The notes under the pieces were generated by a model. That model was not told where the DNA came from, did no database searches, and saw nothing but the letters and a program-made list of their open reading frames with translations. Below are positions 18,362-26,913 of a DNA stretch of 64,000 nt, piece after piece; within the stretch, counting starts at the first letter, position 1, and every line of letters starts with the position of its first letter. The stretch comes from an uncultured Pseudomonadota bacterium (GTDB taxonomy: Bacteria; Myxococcota_A; UBA796; CAJQPC01), in assembly GCA_913060515.1 (NCBI GenBank), contig CAJXRZ010000003.1:62001-126000 (forward strand). Reading direction: 5' to 3'. The translations under genes were made by a program, and so were the position numbers.

Positions 18362-18765
18362 AGGGTCTTCTTGATCCGGGGCTCGTCGTCGTCAAAATCG
18401 GGGTCATCTTGCGCAGAGTCGTCCCTTCGCGCCGCCTTGGGGGGGGCCTCCTGGATCTCCGGCTCAGCGGCCCGCTGCAGATAGTCGCTGGGGTTGGGCA
18501 GCTTGGTGCCGGCCAGAGCCGCCAGCTTCTCGGCGTACTCGGTGTCGGTCAGCAAGCCCGAGGCATGCAGGGCCTTGAGCTGCTTCAGACGCTTGTCCCC
18601 CTCGTCCACGTCCTTGCGCTGAGAGGAGGTCAGACCGGGCTTGGTGCGCATCGAGGCCAGCTCAGCCTCCAGAGCAGCCATGCGGTCCTCGCCGCTGGCC
18701 GAGCCCTGCTTCATGATGCCGACCATGCCTTTGCCCAGGTTTCCCAGGCGATCAAATACGCCCAT
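18358..18765 (-). CDS. Small SHOCT-like protein coupled to fhs
   Basis: A 135-residue soluble protein. A Gly-rich amphipathic N-terminus is followed by a central segment, RLKQLKALHASGLLTDTEYAEKLAAL, that fits the short C-terminal SHOCT helix-turn pattern; the tail is acidic and ends in a basic cap. The ATG has GGAGG about 9 nt upstream. The stop overlaps the fhs start. SHOCT modules are usually oligomerisation or scaffold elements, and no enzymatic motif is seen. Its link to formate-THF ligase is only positional. Confidence 0.65.
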   Translation of the reverse strand: MGVFDRLGNLGKGMVGIMKQGSASGEDRMAALEAELASMRTKPGLTSSQRKDVDEGDKRLKQLKALHASGLLTDTEYAEKLAALAGTKLPNPSDYLQRAAEPEIQEAPPKAARRDDSAQDDPDFDDDEPRIKKTL

Positions 18766-18858
18766 AGCGCTGACCTCCGTTTGATTGGAAAGGTAGCACC
18801 CTGGACGCCAACGTCATCCTTCATGGAAGCTCGGGGCGAGTGGCGATAGTGTGACGGG

Positions 18859-19803
18859 GTGATCCGCCGACTGCTACGACGCAAACACCTAGACCCCCTC
18901 CCGGCAGGGGATCTGCCGCCCCTGGCCCGAGATCGCCTGGCGAAGATCTGGCGAGGCGGGGCCAACGACGGCTGGGATCCGGTCCAGGTCATCGACAAGA
19001 TCGTTGCCGAGCATGGCCCTCTGAGCGCCGAGGCGCCGGAGGCTTTGGGGATCCTGCTGTCCCTGGCACTGTGGGAGTCCGCTGCGGCGTGGGAGATCAG
19101 CGCCCGCTTGGCTGTGGATCTCCCCGCCATCGAGGCCAGACTGGCGGTCACCGCCCAGGCCCATGACGAGGCCCGCCACGTCATGCTGCTCAAAGAGACC
19201 CTGGAGCGTCTGGGCCAGCCGGTCTCCACGCCCCCTCCCGCCGCCCTGCGGGTCATCCAGCAGGTACACCGGACCCGGGACCCCTCTCGCGCATTGACGG
19301 GCCTGCACCTGATGCTGGAGCCCACCGCCCTGACCTTCTACCGGTTGATGCAGTCCAAGGCGGTCTCCCCTGGCCTGGTCGCGCTCTTCCGCACCTTGGA
19401 GGACACGGAGGTTCGCCACATCAGCGTGGGCCTGGGCATCCTGCCGGACCGGGTCCGCGGCCTGTCCCGGGTGCGCAAGGCCGACTTGGCCGCCTGGCAG
19501 CTGCGGCTCTTCCTGACCGAGATGCGGGGCCTCAAGCAGCTCGAACCCCATGTGCGCGCCCTGGGCTTCCAGCCCATGGAGGTGCTGCGCCTCGGTCACT
19601 CCAAGCAGCTCTTCGTGGTGGACTTGCTCACCCGAGATTTGGGCGACCCCGTGGTGGCCTCGCGCTTGTTCAACCGGGCCGTTGAGCTGCGACGGGCCTT
19701 GGATTGGGAAGCGGACGGCGACGCTGCTCGTACGCTCACAAATGCTCTAAAACGCGCCCTGGCCCCCGAAGAGCCGGCCCACACCGGGCCCCTCCCCTGG
19801 TAG
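18859..19803 (+). CDS. Ferritin-like diiron-type helical protein
   Basis: A 314-residue helical protein with carboxylate and His residues spaced as in ferritin-like diiron proteins: ALWESAAAWE, then AHDEARHVMLLKETLERLG (ExxH-type pair), LEPTALTFYRLMQ, and LEDTEVRHISVGLG (second ExxH-type pair). This supports a four-helix bundle that could hold two irons and act as an oxygenase or oxidase; the substrate is unknown. The GTG start has no strong ribosome site. The stop lies 4 nt before the DUF692 gene, and the DUF692 stop lies 1 nt before the third gene, so the three form an operon. The pairing with an iron-dependent DUF692 enzyme suggests sequential oxidative modification of a shared substrate. 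Confidence 0.7.
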   Translation: MIRRLLRRKHLDPLPAGDLPPLARDRLAKIWRGGANDGWDPVQVIDKIVAEHGPLSAEAPEALGILLSLALWESAAAWEISARLAVDLPAIEARLAVTAQAHDEARHVMLLKETLERLGQPVSTPPPAALRVIQQVHRTRDPSRALTGLHLMLEPTALTFYRLMQSKAVSPGLVALFRTLEDTEVRHISVGLGILPDRVRGLSRVRKADLAAWQLRLFLTEMRGLKQLEPHVRALGFQPMEVLRLGHSKQLFVVDLLTRDLGDPVVASRLFNRAVELRRALDWEADGDAARTLTNALKRALAPEEPAHTGPLPW

Positions 19804-19807
19804 TTCA

Positions 19808-20674
19808 ATGACCTTTGCTCAGCGCATCGCCGCCCTGCCCAGACTGGGCGTGGGCATCTCTTGTGAGTTCACGGGCACCGAGCGCGGCGCTGGAATCGAC
19901 GCGGTGGCCTTGAATCAGGCCTGGCCGGAGCTGGTGCACTTCTTGGAGGTGGGCGCTGACACCGCCCGAGGCCTGGACGAGATGATGCTGCGCTGGGGCC
20001 AGAGCGGCCTGCCGGCGACCTACCACTTCTTGGACCTGAACTTGGCCGAGCTGGGCGACCTGGACCAGCCTTGGTTGGACCAGACCTTGGCGCAGGCGCG
20101 GGCTGTCGGCGCGCTCTGGCTCTGTGGCGACGCTGGCTACTGGCACCTGGGTCCCCGGGAGCGAAGCCACGAGCTGCTCCTACCGCCCATCCTCTCTCGG
20201 GGGGCCGCAGAGGAGATGGCCCAGGCCGTGCGCCAGCTCCAAACCCGGGCCGGGATGCTGGTGCTTCCCGAGAACCCGCCCGCGGTGGCCTACATCGGCC
20301 CCCTGCACCTGCTGGAGTTCTTCGCTCTGGTCTGCGAGCAAGCGGACTGCGGCATGCTCTTGGATTGTGCCCACTTGGCCGTCTACCAGAAGATGCGTGG
20401 ACACGCCCCCCTGGCTGGACTGGAGGACTTTCCCCTAGAGAGAATCGTGGAGATCCACGTCGCTGGCGGCGCCCACCGAGATCACGAAGGCTTTGGCTGG
20501 GTCGAGGACAGCCACTCCCCCGAGGTGCTTCCGGAGACCTGGCAGATCACCGAGCGCATCATCGATGGGGCCAGCAACCTCAAGGCGGTGGTCTTCGAGG
20601 CCGAGCACAACGCGCCCGCCGAGATCCATGGGGGCTTTGAGCGCCTGAACCAGCTCTTCCCGAAGGGCGGCTGA
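19808..20674 (+). CDS. DUF692 family enzyme (MNIO, MbnB/TglH-like)
   Basis: A 288-residue TIM-barrel protein of the DUF692 family, now called multinuclear non-heme iron-dependent oxidases. Candidate iron ligands appear in family order: TYHFLDLN, LPENPP, LLDCAHLAVY, EIHVAGG, EDSHSPEVLPETW and VFEAEHN. Known members (MbnB, TglH) oxidise Cys-containing peptides together with a partner protein. Here the next gene, separated by one nucleotide, is the probable partner and the gene before is a ferritin-like protein. No short Cys-rich precursor peptide was found nearby, so the substrate may be encoded elsewhere or may not be a peptide. Confidence 0.8.
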   Translation: MTFAQRIAALPRLGVGISCEFTGTERGAGIDAVALNQAWPELVHFLEVGADTARGLDEMMLRWGQSGLPATYHFLDLNLAELGDLDQPWLDQTLAQARAVGALWLCGDAGYWHLGPRERSHELLLPPILSRGAAEEMAQAVRQLQTRAGMLVLPENPPAVAYIGPLHLLEFFALVCEQADCGMLLDCAHLAVYQKMRGHAPLAGLEDFPLERIVEIHVAGGAHRDHEGFGWVEDSHSPEVLPETWQITERIIDGASNLKAVVFEAEHNAPAEIHGGFERLNQLFPKGG

Positions 20675-20675
20675 G

Positions 20676-21500
20676 ATGGGTCACCAAGCGCTGCAGCGGG
20701 TGAGCATGCGCATGCTCTTCGACCCCAAATTCGCCGCTCAGGTCTACGCCGCGCCGGACGAGAGCCTCGCAGGTCTGGAGATCTCCAGCGAGGAGCGCGG
20801 CTGGCTCTTGGATGTGGACCCAAGGGCATGGACCGTAGACCACGAGCGAGGCCCCCGGACCCTGCGCAAGCTCTTTGACGAGTTCAAGGGGAGCACCACA
20901 CTGGCCTTGAGCCAAACGCGCAGCCTGGCCAGCTTGCAGGGCTTCTTCCAGAGCACACACTTCCACGAGGCGGTGCAACAACGCGGCTCCCTGGCCCAGG
21001 GCTACGCGGTCTTTCTGGGAGAGCTGAGCTCAGACCCCTTGGTGGCTCAGGTGGCTTCCCTGGAGTGGATGCAGGCCCGCTGCCGGCGCGAGCTGGAACT
21101 CTGTCCCAGACTGCACGGCATGCAGACCGACTGGGTCGTGCGTGCCGCCGGTGTGGACGCGGCAGAGTTTGATGGCGCGACACTGGATGCCCTCAACAGC
21201 GCAGAGCAGGCCCTCTTCGCCCTGAGCTTGGTGCCGGCCGCCGGTCTGGCAGATGACGCGCCACGCCCAGCGTCCGTCCAGCCCGCCCCACAGACGCCGC
21301 TGCACCTCGTCGCCCGTCCCATCGACGGCCAAGTGCGTTTGGTCTCTTTGGGCCGCATGGCGTGCTTGGCCCTGCTGGCCCTGGAGCACCCCATGCCAGT
21401 GGCAGAGGCACAAGCGCGAATCTCAGCGCTGGGCTTGGACATGGATCGCGCCGGCGGGCTCTTGTCAGGCTTGATTCAAGAAGGCTTGGTCCAAACCTAG
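20676..21500 (+). CDS. Putative DUF692 partner protein
   Basis: A 274-residue soluble protein. The N-terminal ~190 residues are helical and begin with a basic ALQRVSMRMLFDPKFAAQVY segment. The C-terminal ~70 residues (from LHLVARPIDGQV to GLIQEGLV) read like a winged-helix or PqqD-type recognition fold with a final IQEGLVQT hairpin. This layout recalls the partner subunits that accompany DUF692 enzymes, such as DUF2063/BufC-like and TglI-type proteins, although no family match can be claimed. It starts one nucleotide after the DUF692 stop and its own stop overlaps the convergent cNMP-binding gene. Substrate recognition for the DUF692 enzyme is the inferred role. Confidence 0.55.
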   Translation: MGHQALQRVSMRMLFDPKFAAQVYAAPDESLAGLEISSEERGWLLDVDPRAWTVDHERGPRTLRKLFDEFKGSTTLALSQTRSLASLQGFFQSTHFHEAVQQRGSLAQGYAVFLGELSSDPLVAQVASLEWMQARCRRELELCPRLHGMQTDWVVRAAGVDAAEFDGATLDALNSAEQALFALSLVPAAGLADDAPRPASVQPAPQTPLHLVARPIDGQVRLVSLGRMACLALLALEHPMPVAEAQARISALGLDMDRAGGLLSGLIQEGLVQT

Positions 21501-22036
21501 CCCGCGTCCCCCAGATCCACCGGCACCTTCCAACCGCCGTGGGTCAGGGCCTCCCACTCGCTGGCGCTCAGGTCCGGTGCACGCACCGCGGCCGCACGGT
21601 TGACCAGGTGCTCGTTGGCGACGCGAAGCTGAGATTGCAAGGCCAACGCAAGGAGCTCCCGGAGCACAAGGACCTGCTTGGCTTGGGGGGTCCTGGGCGG
21701 CACGTCCAGCACCGTGGCCTGAATGCAGAGCACCTTGCAGGGCCCCAGGGCTGCGTAGGTGCAGGGACGCTGCCCCTTTCCAACAAAGCCAACGAGCCCA
21801 AAGACCCCACCTTGGCCGAGGCGGGCCAGCTCATCTTGGGCACCATTGGGGCGCGTTCGCGTGGCCCGAGCCAGCCCGTTCAGCAGCACAAAGCAGCTGT
21901 CCGCCGAGCTCCCCTCTCGAGCGATGGCTTGTGCTGGGCCAAAGTCCACGACTTGGCAGTGGGCCATCAGGTGGGCCATTGCTTGCTCATCCAAGGCCTT
22001 GAAGAGGGCGTGTTCACCCAGGAATTCCTCCAACAT
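21497..22036 (-). CDS. Cyclic-nucleotide-binding-domain protein 1
   Basis: A 179-residue protein formed almost wholly by a cNMP-binding beta-roll. FKALDEQAMAHLMAHCQVVDFGPAQAI leads into a GSSADSCFVLLNG turn and a GQGGVFGLVGF stretch equivalent to the phosphate-binding cassette. The canonical Arg-containing cassette (RxA) is not clear, so ligand binding is uncertain. No DNA-binding domain follows, so it is not a CRP-type regulator. The ATG at 22036 is chosen because it overlaps the upstream stop (TGATG) and has an AAGGTGAGG ribosome site. It is coupled to the second cNMP-domain gene. Confidence 0.75.
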   Translation of the reverse strand: MLEEFLGEHALFKALDEQAMAHLMAHCQVVDFGPAQAIAREGSSADSCFVLLNGLARATRTRPNGAQDELARLGQGGVFGLVGFVGKGQRPCTYAALGPCKVLCIQATVLDVPPRTPQAKQVLVLRELLALALQSQLRVANEHLVNRAAAVRAPDLSASEWEALTHGGWKVPVDLGDAG

Positions 22037-22647
22037 CAGGACCTCACCTTGGCCCAAAGACGGCGAAGAAAGCCCTCTTGCACAACAGGATCCGAAGGAA
22101 GCTCCCGGGCCAACTCAGGCTCTTGGTGCATGCGAACGATCCGCTCGTAGCTGGACTCGACCCGCTCCCCCATGCGCAGGTGTACCTCTTCGAGGAGCCA
22201 AATGGCGGCGGGATGCCCCTGATCTCGCAGGCGCAGGTAGTTCCCCCGATCTAGGCGTAGCGCCAGAGTGTCATCCTCTGAAATCGCGGTCGCGGAGCGT
22301 GCCTCACCCGAGAGCAAGCCCATGTCTCCCACAACGTGCCCGCGGCCCAACCGGCCCAGTGTCAGACGTTCTCCGGACTCCAGCAGCCTCTCGACGCGCA
22401 CCACGCCGTCTACCACCAGGTAGGCGCAGCTCGAGGGGTCTCCCGCGTCGAAGAGCACGCTGTTCTCCAAGGCGCGCATGGCCACTCCTGCCATCAAGAG
22501 CTCGTTGAGGGAGACCCCCTCCAAGCTGCGGGCGCGTGGAAAGGCACGTAGAAAGTCTCTGGCCTGTAGTTCGTCCAAGGGACACCTAGCGTCTGTCCCT
22601 ACCTTGCGAGCAGGGGGAGCACCTCCATATACTGCCTCACGCGGCAT
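22036..22647 (-). CDS. Cyclic-nucleotide-binding-domain protein 2
   Basis: About 203 residues if the ATG at 22647 is used; the start is uncertain because a longer frame and later GTG/TTG starts exist. The core is a cNMP-binding beta-roll: LFDAGDPSSCAYLVVDGVVRVER, then LGRGHVVGDMGLLSGEARSATA. The last segment matches the phosphate-binding cassette well, including the Arg-Ser-Ala-Thr-Ala, so this copy is the better ligand-binding candidate. A C-terminal helical tail replaces any DNA-binding domain. It overlaps the following cNMP gene and its start region is divergent from, and close to, a lipoprotein gene. Confidence 0.75.
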   Translation of the reverse strand: MPREAVYGGAPPARKVGTDARCPLDELQARDFLRAFPRARSLEGVSLNELLMAGVAMRALENSVLFDAGDPSSCAYLVVDGVVRVERLLESGERLTLGRLGRGHVVGDMGLLSGEARSATAISEDDTLALRLDRGNYLRLRDQGHPAAIWLLEEVHLRMGERVESSYERIVRMHQEPELARELPSDPVVQEGFLRRLWAKVRS

Positions 22648-22675
22648 CCCGACGCCGCAGAACCGAGGCTGCACA

Positions 22676-23191
22676 ATGCGGTGGACGACGGCGGGGCTCT
22701 TGCCCCTGATGCTGAGCACGACTCTGGCCCTGACAGGCTGCTTCTCGACGGGAGACGCCTTGCGCCTCACCATCGATGATCCCTCTGAGGTTGTCATCGA
22801 TACCGTGTGCAGCGGCTGCAGTACCCAGGTGGCGGCGACGATCGCCTACGCCTCGGGCGCCCCAGGCCCCGCAGACGCGACCTTTGACTTGGCGCAGTAC
22901 CGCATCGACTACGTGTTGGAAGACGGTCGCCCAATGGACTTCTACGCCGACGCCATCACGGGCAGCGTCGCCGAGGGCGAGACCCTCGGCATCAACCTGG
23001 ACGCTGGCGGGCGCAGCCAGCGCGAGATCATCTTCGATAGCTTCGGCTCGGACGAGGTCACCGGCACCGCCACCGTGACCCTGGAAGGCTACGACTACGA
23101 CGACACCGTTTGGTCCCCTGACCCGGTCGAGTTCGCATTCGTCTACAAGAACATCGCCGACGAGGATTCCCCCGTCGACACCGGGCTCTAG
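22676..23191 (+). CDS. Secreted lipoprotein with DTG-type tail
   Basis: A 171-residue predicted lipoprotein: positively charged N-terminus, hydrophobic helix and lipobox LTGC (Cys22). The mature part is beta-rich (TVCSGCSTQVAATIAY, then ATVTLEGYDYDD) and ends in an acidic SPVDTGL tail, typical of lipoproteins in Myxococcota. No domain was recognised. It is followed after 8 bp by another lipoprotein gene and probably shares its transcript. Envelope location is well supported; function is unknown. Confidence 0.7.
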   Translation: MRWTTAGLLPLMLSTTLALTGCFSTGDALRLTIDDPSEVVIDTVCSGCSTQVAATIAYASGAPGPADATFDLAQYRIDYVLEDGRPMDFYADAITGSVAEGETLGINLDAGGRSQREIIFDSFGSDEVTGTATVTLEGYDYDDTVWSPDPVEFAFVYKNIADEDSPVDTGL

Positions 23192-23199
23192 GAGCAATC

Positions 23200-24225
23200 A
23201 TGACCTTCCTTTTGGCACTCGCTGCCTGTGTGGAGCCCGGAACCCCGGACCTGTCCGACTGGACCGAGGGATACGAGGCTGACGACGTTGTGGTTGAAGA
23301 CCCAGCACGCTTCCAGCTCAACGCCTCGGACGACTTGGGCTACCCCATGCGCCTGGGCACCGTGGACGACATGGAGCTGAACTGCGGCCTGGAGGTAGAG
23401 GGCACCGTAGAGGGCTACGAAGAGGTGAACTGCCGCATCGATCAGTCCGAGCTGGACCTGTACGGTTCCGGCATGTCCTTCGATCTGTACATCCCCACCG
23501 GTACCTGCGAGTACGTGGTCTACCAGCACCCGCAGTTCGAGGTCTGGGAGGTCGGCACGGGCCCCACAGAGGTGAGCTTCAGCTTCAACTCCGATGGCAC
23601 CTTCTACGACGAGGTGAACAGCATCAACGGCGTGCCGTACTGCCAGTACGACTACAGCTGGGCCGACCAGTACGCGCCCAACTGCTGCACGGGCACCTAC
23701 CAGATCACCGCCACGGTGGAGCAGGACGATGGAACGAGCCTGTCTTCCACGTCGCCAGCCTTGGGTTGGGGTGGGCTGGAGTCCGACTGCTACGACGGCG
23801 CGGCCTTCTGGAATCCCGAGGCCAGCTTTGCGGTCAACGGCTTCCCACTTGCGACCATCGTGCCGCTCTACGGTGCGGAGTTCACCAAGCGCTTCGAGTG
23901 GGACGCCCTGTCCACCGACTACTTCTCGAACATGGTCTTGGCGTCCTACTACGACCCCAACGACCACGACGGAATGGCGCCAGAAGGCCTGATGGCCGAC
24001 TACTCCTACACCCACCACACCTTTGAGTGCTACGACCACGCAGAAGAGCTGCTGGCCCGCATCACCCTGGATGTGCGCGAGTGGAACGAGCAGTCGGAGT
24101 ACCTGGACAGTGGCGACCCCGACACCACCGGCACCGAGCCTGTGACCGGTCTTCCAATCGATGACCGGGATGACTGGGCGACCGGCACACCGGGCACTGG
24201 GACCTGGATTCAGTTCGGGCTGTGA
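23200..24225 (+). CDS. Secreted lipoprotein, Tyr/Asp-rich
   Basis: A 341-residue lipoprotein with a minimal signal peptide ending in LAAC (Cys10) and a GGAG ribosome site before the ATG. The mature protein is rich in Tyr, Asp and Gly and contains several Cys residues (for example NCCTGTY) that may form disulfides. There is no recognised domain, and a low-complexity Asp/Thr/Gly segment lies near the C-terminus. It pairs with the preceding lipoprotein. The two are followed by a strong bidirectional terminator, which marks the end of this small operon. Confidence 0.7.
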   Translation: MTFLLALAACVEPGTPDLSDWTEGYEADDVVVEDPARFQLNASDDLGYPMRLGTVDDMELNCGLEVEGTVEGYEEVNCRIDQSELDLYGSGMSFDLYIPTGTCEYVVYQHPQFEVWEVGTGPTEVSFSFNSDGTFYDEVNSINGVPYCQYDYSWADQYAPNCCTGTYQITATVEQDDGTSLSSTSPALGWGGLESDCYDGAAFWNPEASFAVNGFPLATIVPLYGAEFTKRFEWDALSTDYFSNMVLASYYDPNDHDGMAPEGLMADYSYTHHTFECYDHAEELLARITLDVREWNEQSEYLDSGDPDTTGTEPVTGLPIDDRDDWATGTPGTGTWIQFGL

Positions 24226-24310
24226 TTCTGTCGCGCCAGGGCTGAAACTGCGGCTTCAGCCTCCGGCGCCGACAGGTTCGAATCTACGGCTTCGGACGAG
24301 CGCAACGCAA

Positions 24311-24340
24311 AGAGGGCCTGCTCAATTGAGCAGGCCCTCT
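24311..24340. terminator. Bidirectional rho-independent terminator (perfect 30-bp palindrome)
   Basis: A perfect inverted repeat of 15-bp arms, AGAGGGCCTGCTCAA and its complement, flanked by AA on the left and TT on the right. It lies between the convergent lipoprotein and sulfatase genes and would form a 13-bp hairpin with an AATT loop in transcripts of either direction. Confidence 0.85.
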
Positions 24341-24363
24341 TTGGTTCTCTCTTCGCTACGCGC

Positions 24364-26322
24364 TCATTCCATGTACCCCAAGGCCCTCAGGCGCTCTTCG
24401 GTCGCAGCGTCCATCTCGGTCTCTTCGGCTGCGACGGCCTCGCCCTTGGCGGCAGCGACCTCCATCTTGGAGACGGTCTGCAGCGCGGAGAGCTGGGTGC
24501 TCTCGCTGGCGGCCAGGTTGTCCTGCTCGCCGGCGTCCAGGCGCAGATCGTAAAGCTCCTGAGGCTCCAGGCCGCGAGGGTTGCCCTCGTTGCTCTGAAT
24601 CAGCTTCCAGCCACCCTGAATCACGGCGGTGATCTGGTTGCCCTCAAAGTCCTCTTCCGCGAGCACGGTGCGGTCGTAGCTGCGTGGGTCAACGAAGTCC
24701 CGGCGCACGACGGTGGTGTTGCCGTCTTCGTCGACCACTGGAGGCGGAGCCGGCGCGGTGAAGGTCTCAAAGTCCTCGTCCAAGACGGAGCGACCCTGCC
24801 AGCTCTCAGGCGTTGTGGCTTGAGCGATGTCGGTGATGGTGGGCGCGATGTCGATGTGACGGACAACCCAAGGGGCACGGGTTCCAGCCTGCTCCTGCTG
24901 GGGCAACTTCACGATGAGCGGGACGTGGGTCTGCTCTTCGTACAGGGTGGTGCCGTGCCACCAGCCGCCGTGCTCCATGAACTCTTCACCGTGGTCGGCC
25001 GAGAGCACGATCAAGGTGTTGTCGTACTGGCCGCTGGCCTTGAGCTGGGCGATGAAGGGCGCCAGCTGCTCGTCCATGAAGGCGATCTCAGCGGCGTAGG
25101 TGTCCTTGAGGTACTCGACCTTCTCCGCCTCGGGCACTTCGTGCTCGGCGCGACCGTAGGCGACCCCGTTGTAGGGGTGCTCAAAGTAAGGGTCGTGGGG
25201 CTCCATCAGGTGCACCATCAGGAACCACTTGTCCCCTTCTTGTGCGTCGATGAAGGCCTGGGCCTCGGTCACGGCCACTTCGGCGGGCTGGTAGAAGTCA
25301 GCCACCTCGTGGGCATCGCCCTTGGCCTTCTCGGCGACCTTGCGCAGCACGGCGTACATGCTCAGCTGGTAGACGCTCTCCGTGGCCCAGAAGGGCATGT
25401 TGGGCGCCAAGTAGGGGTAATGGTCAAAGCCCTGGCCAAAGCCGAAGGTGCTGGTCACGTTGGTGTTGTTGGGCAGACCGCCGGTGGCGTAGCCCGCGTC
25501 CTGCAGGGTCTCCGCCAGGGTCACTACGTCCCCAGGCAAGCGGCTGCTCTTCAGCGCCGTATTGTGGCTGCTGGGCACCAGGGAGGTGTAGACGTTGGCG
25601 AAGCTGGCGCGGGTCCAGGAGCTGTTGGCGTGGGCCTGCTCGAACACCACGGAGTCGGCCGCCAGGGACTCGATGGTGGGCTGGGTTCCGGCCCACTTCT
25701 CGTCATAGGGCGCCAGGTAGTCGGCACGAAGGGTGTCGACCATGATCAGCAGCACGTTGGGCCGCTCGCCCATGGCACCTTGGTCCCGGGCGACACGCTG
25801 CACGCCCTCTTCCCCTTCGCCGCTGGGCACAAAGGAGAAGACCGCGGCGATGGCCAGGATGACGGCGTAGAGAGCCGCGGTGCCCTTGATCTCCGTCAGC
25901 ATGCGCAGCGGGGTCTTGTTCAGGACGATGGGCGCAATCCACATGTCCAAGACGAAGATGGCTGCTGCGCCACCCAAGATGACCGCCAGGCCGCTCATGG
26001 GCACGCCCTGCTCGCCGTAGACCACCTTGTTGGCGACGTAGCGAGCGATGACGATTCCCAGGGGCAAGAAGGCGCCAAGGGCCCCCAAGGTCCATGCCTG
26101 GGCATCGCTCATGCCCTTCCAGATCTTGGAGAGCACCATCAGGCCAACGCCGACGCCGATGCCCATTCCGGCACCGATCAGGCCGTAGAGCACGGCGGCG
26201 TAGAACAGGGCCACGTAGTCGCTGACCGAGCCGGCGCTCGAGAGCACATACAGCGCCTCAATGAGCCCGATGAGGGCCCCGCCAATCAGTCCGCCTTGGA
26301 TGCCTAGGAGCAGCTTGCGCAT
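24364..26322 (-). CDS. Membrane-anchored sulfatase-family (alkaline phosphatase superfamily) enzyme
   Basis: A 652-residue protein with about five N-terminal transmembrane helices (residues 1-175) and a large sulfatase-type domain facing the periplasm. Metal and active-site motifs include NVLLIMVDTLRADYL near residue 194, SSWTRAS near 234 at the position of the formylglycine motif, MVHLMEPHDPY and VLSADHGEEFMEHGG near 441. The motif CxPxR is not conserved; Ser and Trp occupy key positions, so a maturase-dependent Ser or a phospho-transfer reaction is possible. The C-terminus ends in a Glu/Ala-rich helix and RLRALGYME, a common ending in such sulfatases. The start is the ATG at 26322. Substrate unknown. 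Confidence 0.85.
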   Translation of the reverse strand: MRKLLLGIQGGLIGGALIGLIEALYVLSSAGSVSDYVALFYAAVLYGLIGAGMGIGVGVGLMVLSKIWKGMSDAQAWTLGALGAFLPLGIVIARYVANKVVYGEQGVPMSGLAVILGGAAAIFVLDMWIAPIVLNKTPLRMLTEIKGTAALYAVILAIAAVFSFVPSGEGEEGVQRVARDQGAMGERPNVLLIMVDTLRADYLAPYDEKWAGTQPTIESLAADSVVFEQAHANSSWTRASFANVYTSLVPSSHNTALKSSRLPGDVVTLAETLQDAGYATGGLPNNTNVTSTFGFGQGFDHYPYLAPNMPFWATESVYQLSMYAVLRKVAEKAKGDAHEVADFYQPAEVAVTEAQAFIDAQEGDKWFLMVHLMEPHDPYFEHPYNGVAYGRAEHEVPEAEKVEYLKDTYAAEIAFMDEQLAPFIAQLKASGQYDNTLIVLSADHGEEFMEHGGWWHGTTLYEEQTHVPLIVKLPQQEQAGTRAPWVVRHIDIAPTITDIAQATTPESWQGRSVLDEDFETFTAPAPPPVVDEDGNTTVVRRDFVDPRSYDRTVLAEEDFEGNQITAVIQGGWKLIQSNEGNPRGLEPQELYDLRLDAGEQDNLAASESTQLSALQTVSKMEVAAAKGEAVAAEETEMDAATEERLRALGYME

Positions 26323-26421
26323 GGTGCTTGTCGCCTCGAAGTGGTTCAAGGCATCGTCTAGTGCGCACCGAGGCACGGGGCCACTGCAGATTGCGTGCAG
26401 TGACCCTCCTGAAGCGGCGGC

Positions 26422-26913
26422 TCAGCCGTCCCCTTCTGCGCTCAGAGCCATGCGCAAGGCGCTGGGATGGGGCTCGGTGCCAGGGCCAGGCACAACCAGG
26501 ACAGGCAGGGTGCTCTCCCGAATGATTCGTTCGGCGACGCTGCCCAAGAAGAAGCGCTCCAGTCCACGACGCCCATGGGTGCCCACCACCAACATGCGCG
26601 GCTGGAAGGTGTCCACCGCGGCCAACACGGCCTCGACTGGGGGACCATCCAAGACCTGCGTGCGCACCGAGATGCCAGCAGCCCGGGCCGAGGTGCTCAG
26701 TGACTCCAGAGCGGCCTTGGCCTCCTTCTCCAAGAGCGCCAGCGGGGGCCTCTCGGGCTCGAAGCCCGCCAAGTGAGCATCCACGCTCAGCCCTGGCGGC
26801 AAGTCGACTGCGGTACAGAGGGTCAGGGACTCTCCGAGAGCCAAGGCGAGGACCTGGGCTTGCTCCACCACAAGGGAAGCGCAGCCTTCGATATCAAGTG
26901 CGACGAGCAACAT
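26422..26913 (-). CDS. Universal stress protein (UspA family)
   Basis: A 163-residue single-domain UspA protein. The ATP-binding signature G-x2-G-x9-G-S is intact: GTHGRRGLERFFLGS, followed by the usual SVAERIIRESTLPVLVVP. The N-terminal strand MLLVALDIEG fits the fold. The ATG overlaps the stop of the upstream persulfide-dioxygenase-like gene (TGATG), so it is translated with it. Co-expression with sulfur and low-oxygen respiration genes is inferred from the sigma54 promoter ahead of the upstream gene. Confidence 0.88.
   Translation of the reverse strand: MLLVALDIEGCASLVVEQAQVLALALGESLTLCTAVDLPPGLSVDAHLAGFEPERPPLALLEKEAKAALESLSTSARAAGISVRTQVLDGPPVEAVLAAVDTFQPRMLVVGTHGRRGLERFFLGSVAERIIRESTLPVLVVPGPGTEPHPSALRMALSAEGDG

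Noticed and set aside
22478-22675. Longer N-terminus for the lipoprotein at 22676
   Set aside because: The extra 66 codons lack a ribosome site, lie opposite the cNMP-domain gene and would bury the signal peptide.
24230-24310. Possible tRNA or tmRNA end suggested by GGTTCGAATC near 24274
   Set aside because: The bases around it cannot form a five-pair T stem, and no acceptor, D or anticodon arms could be fitted on either strand.
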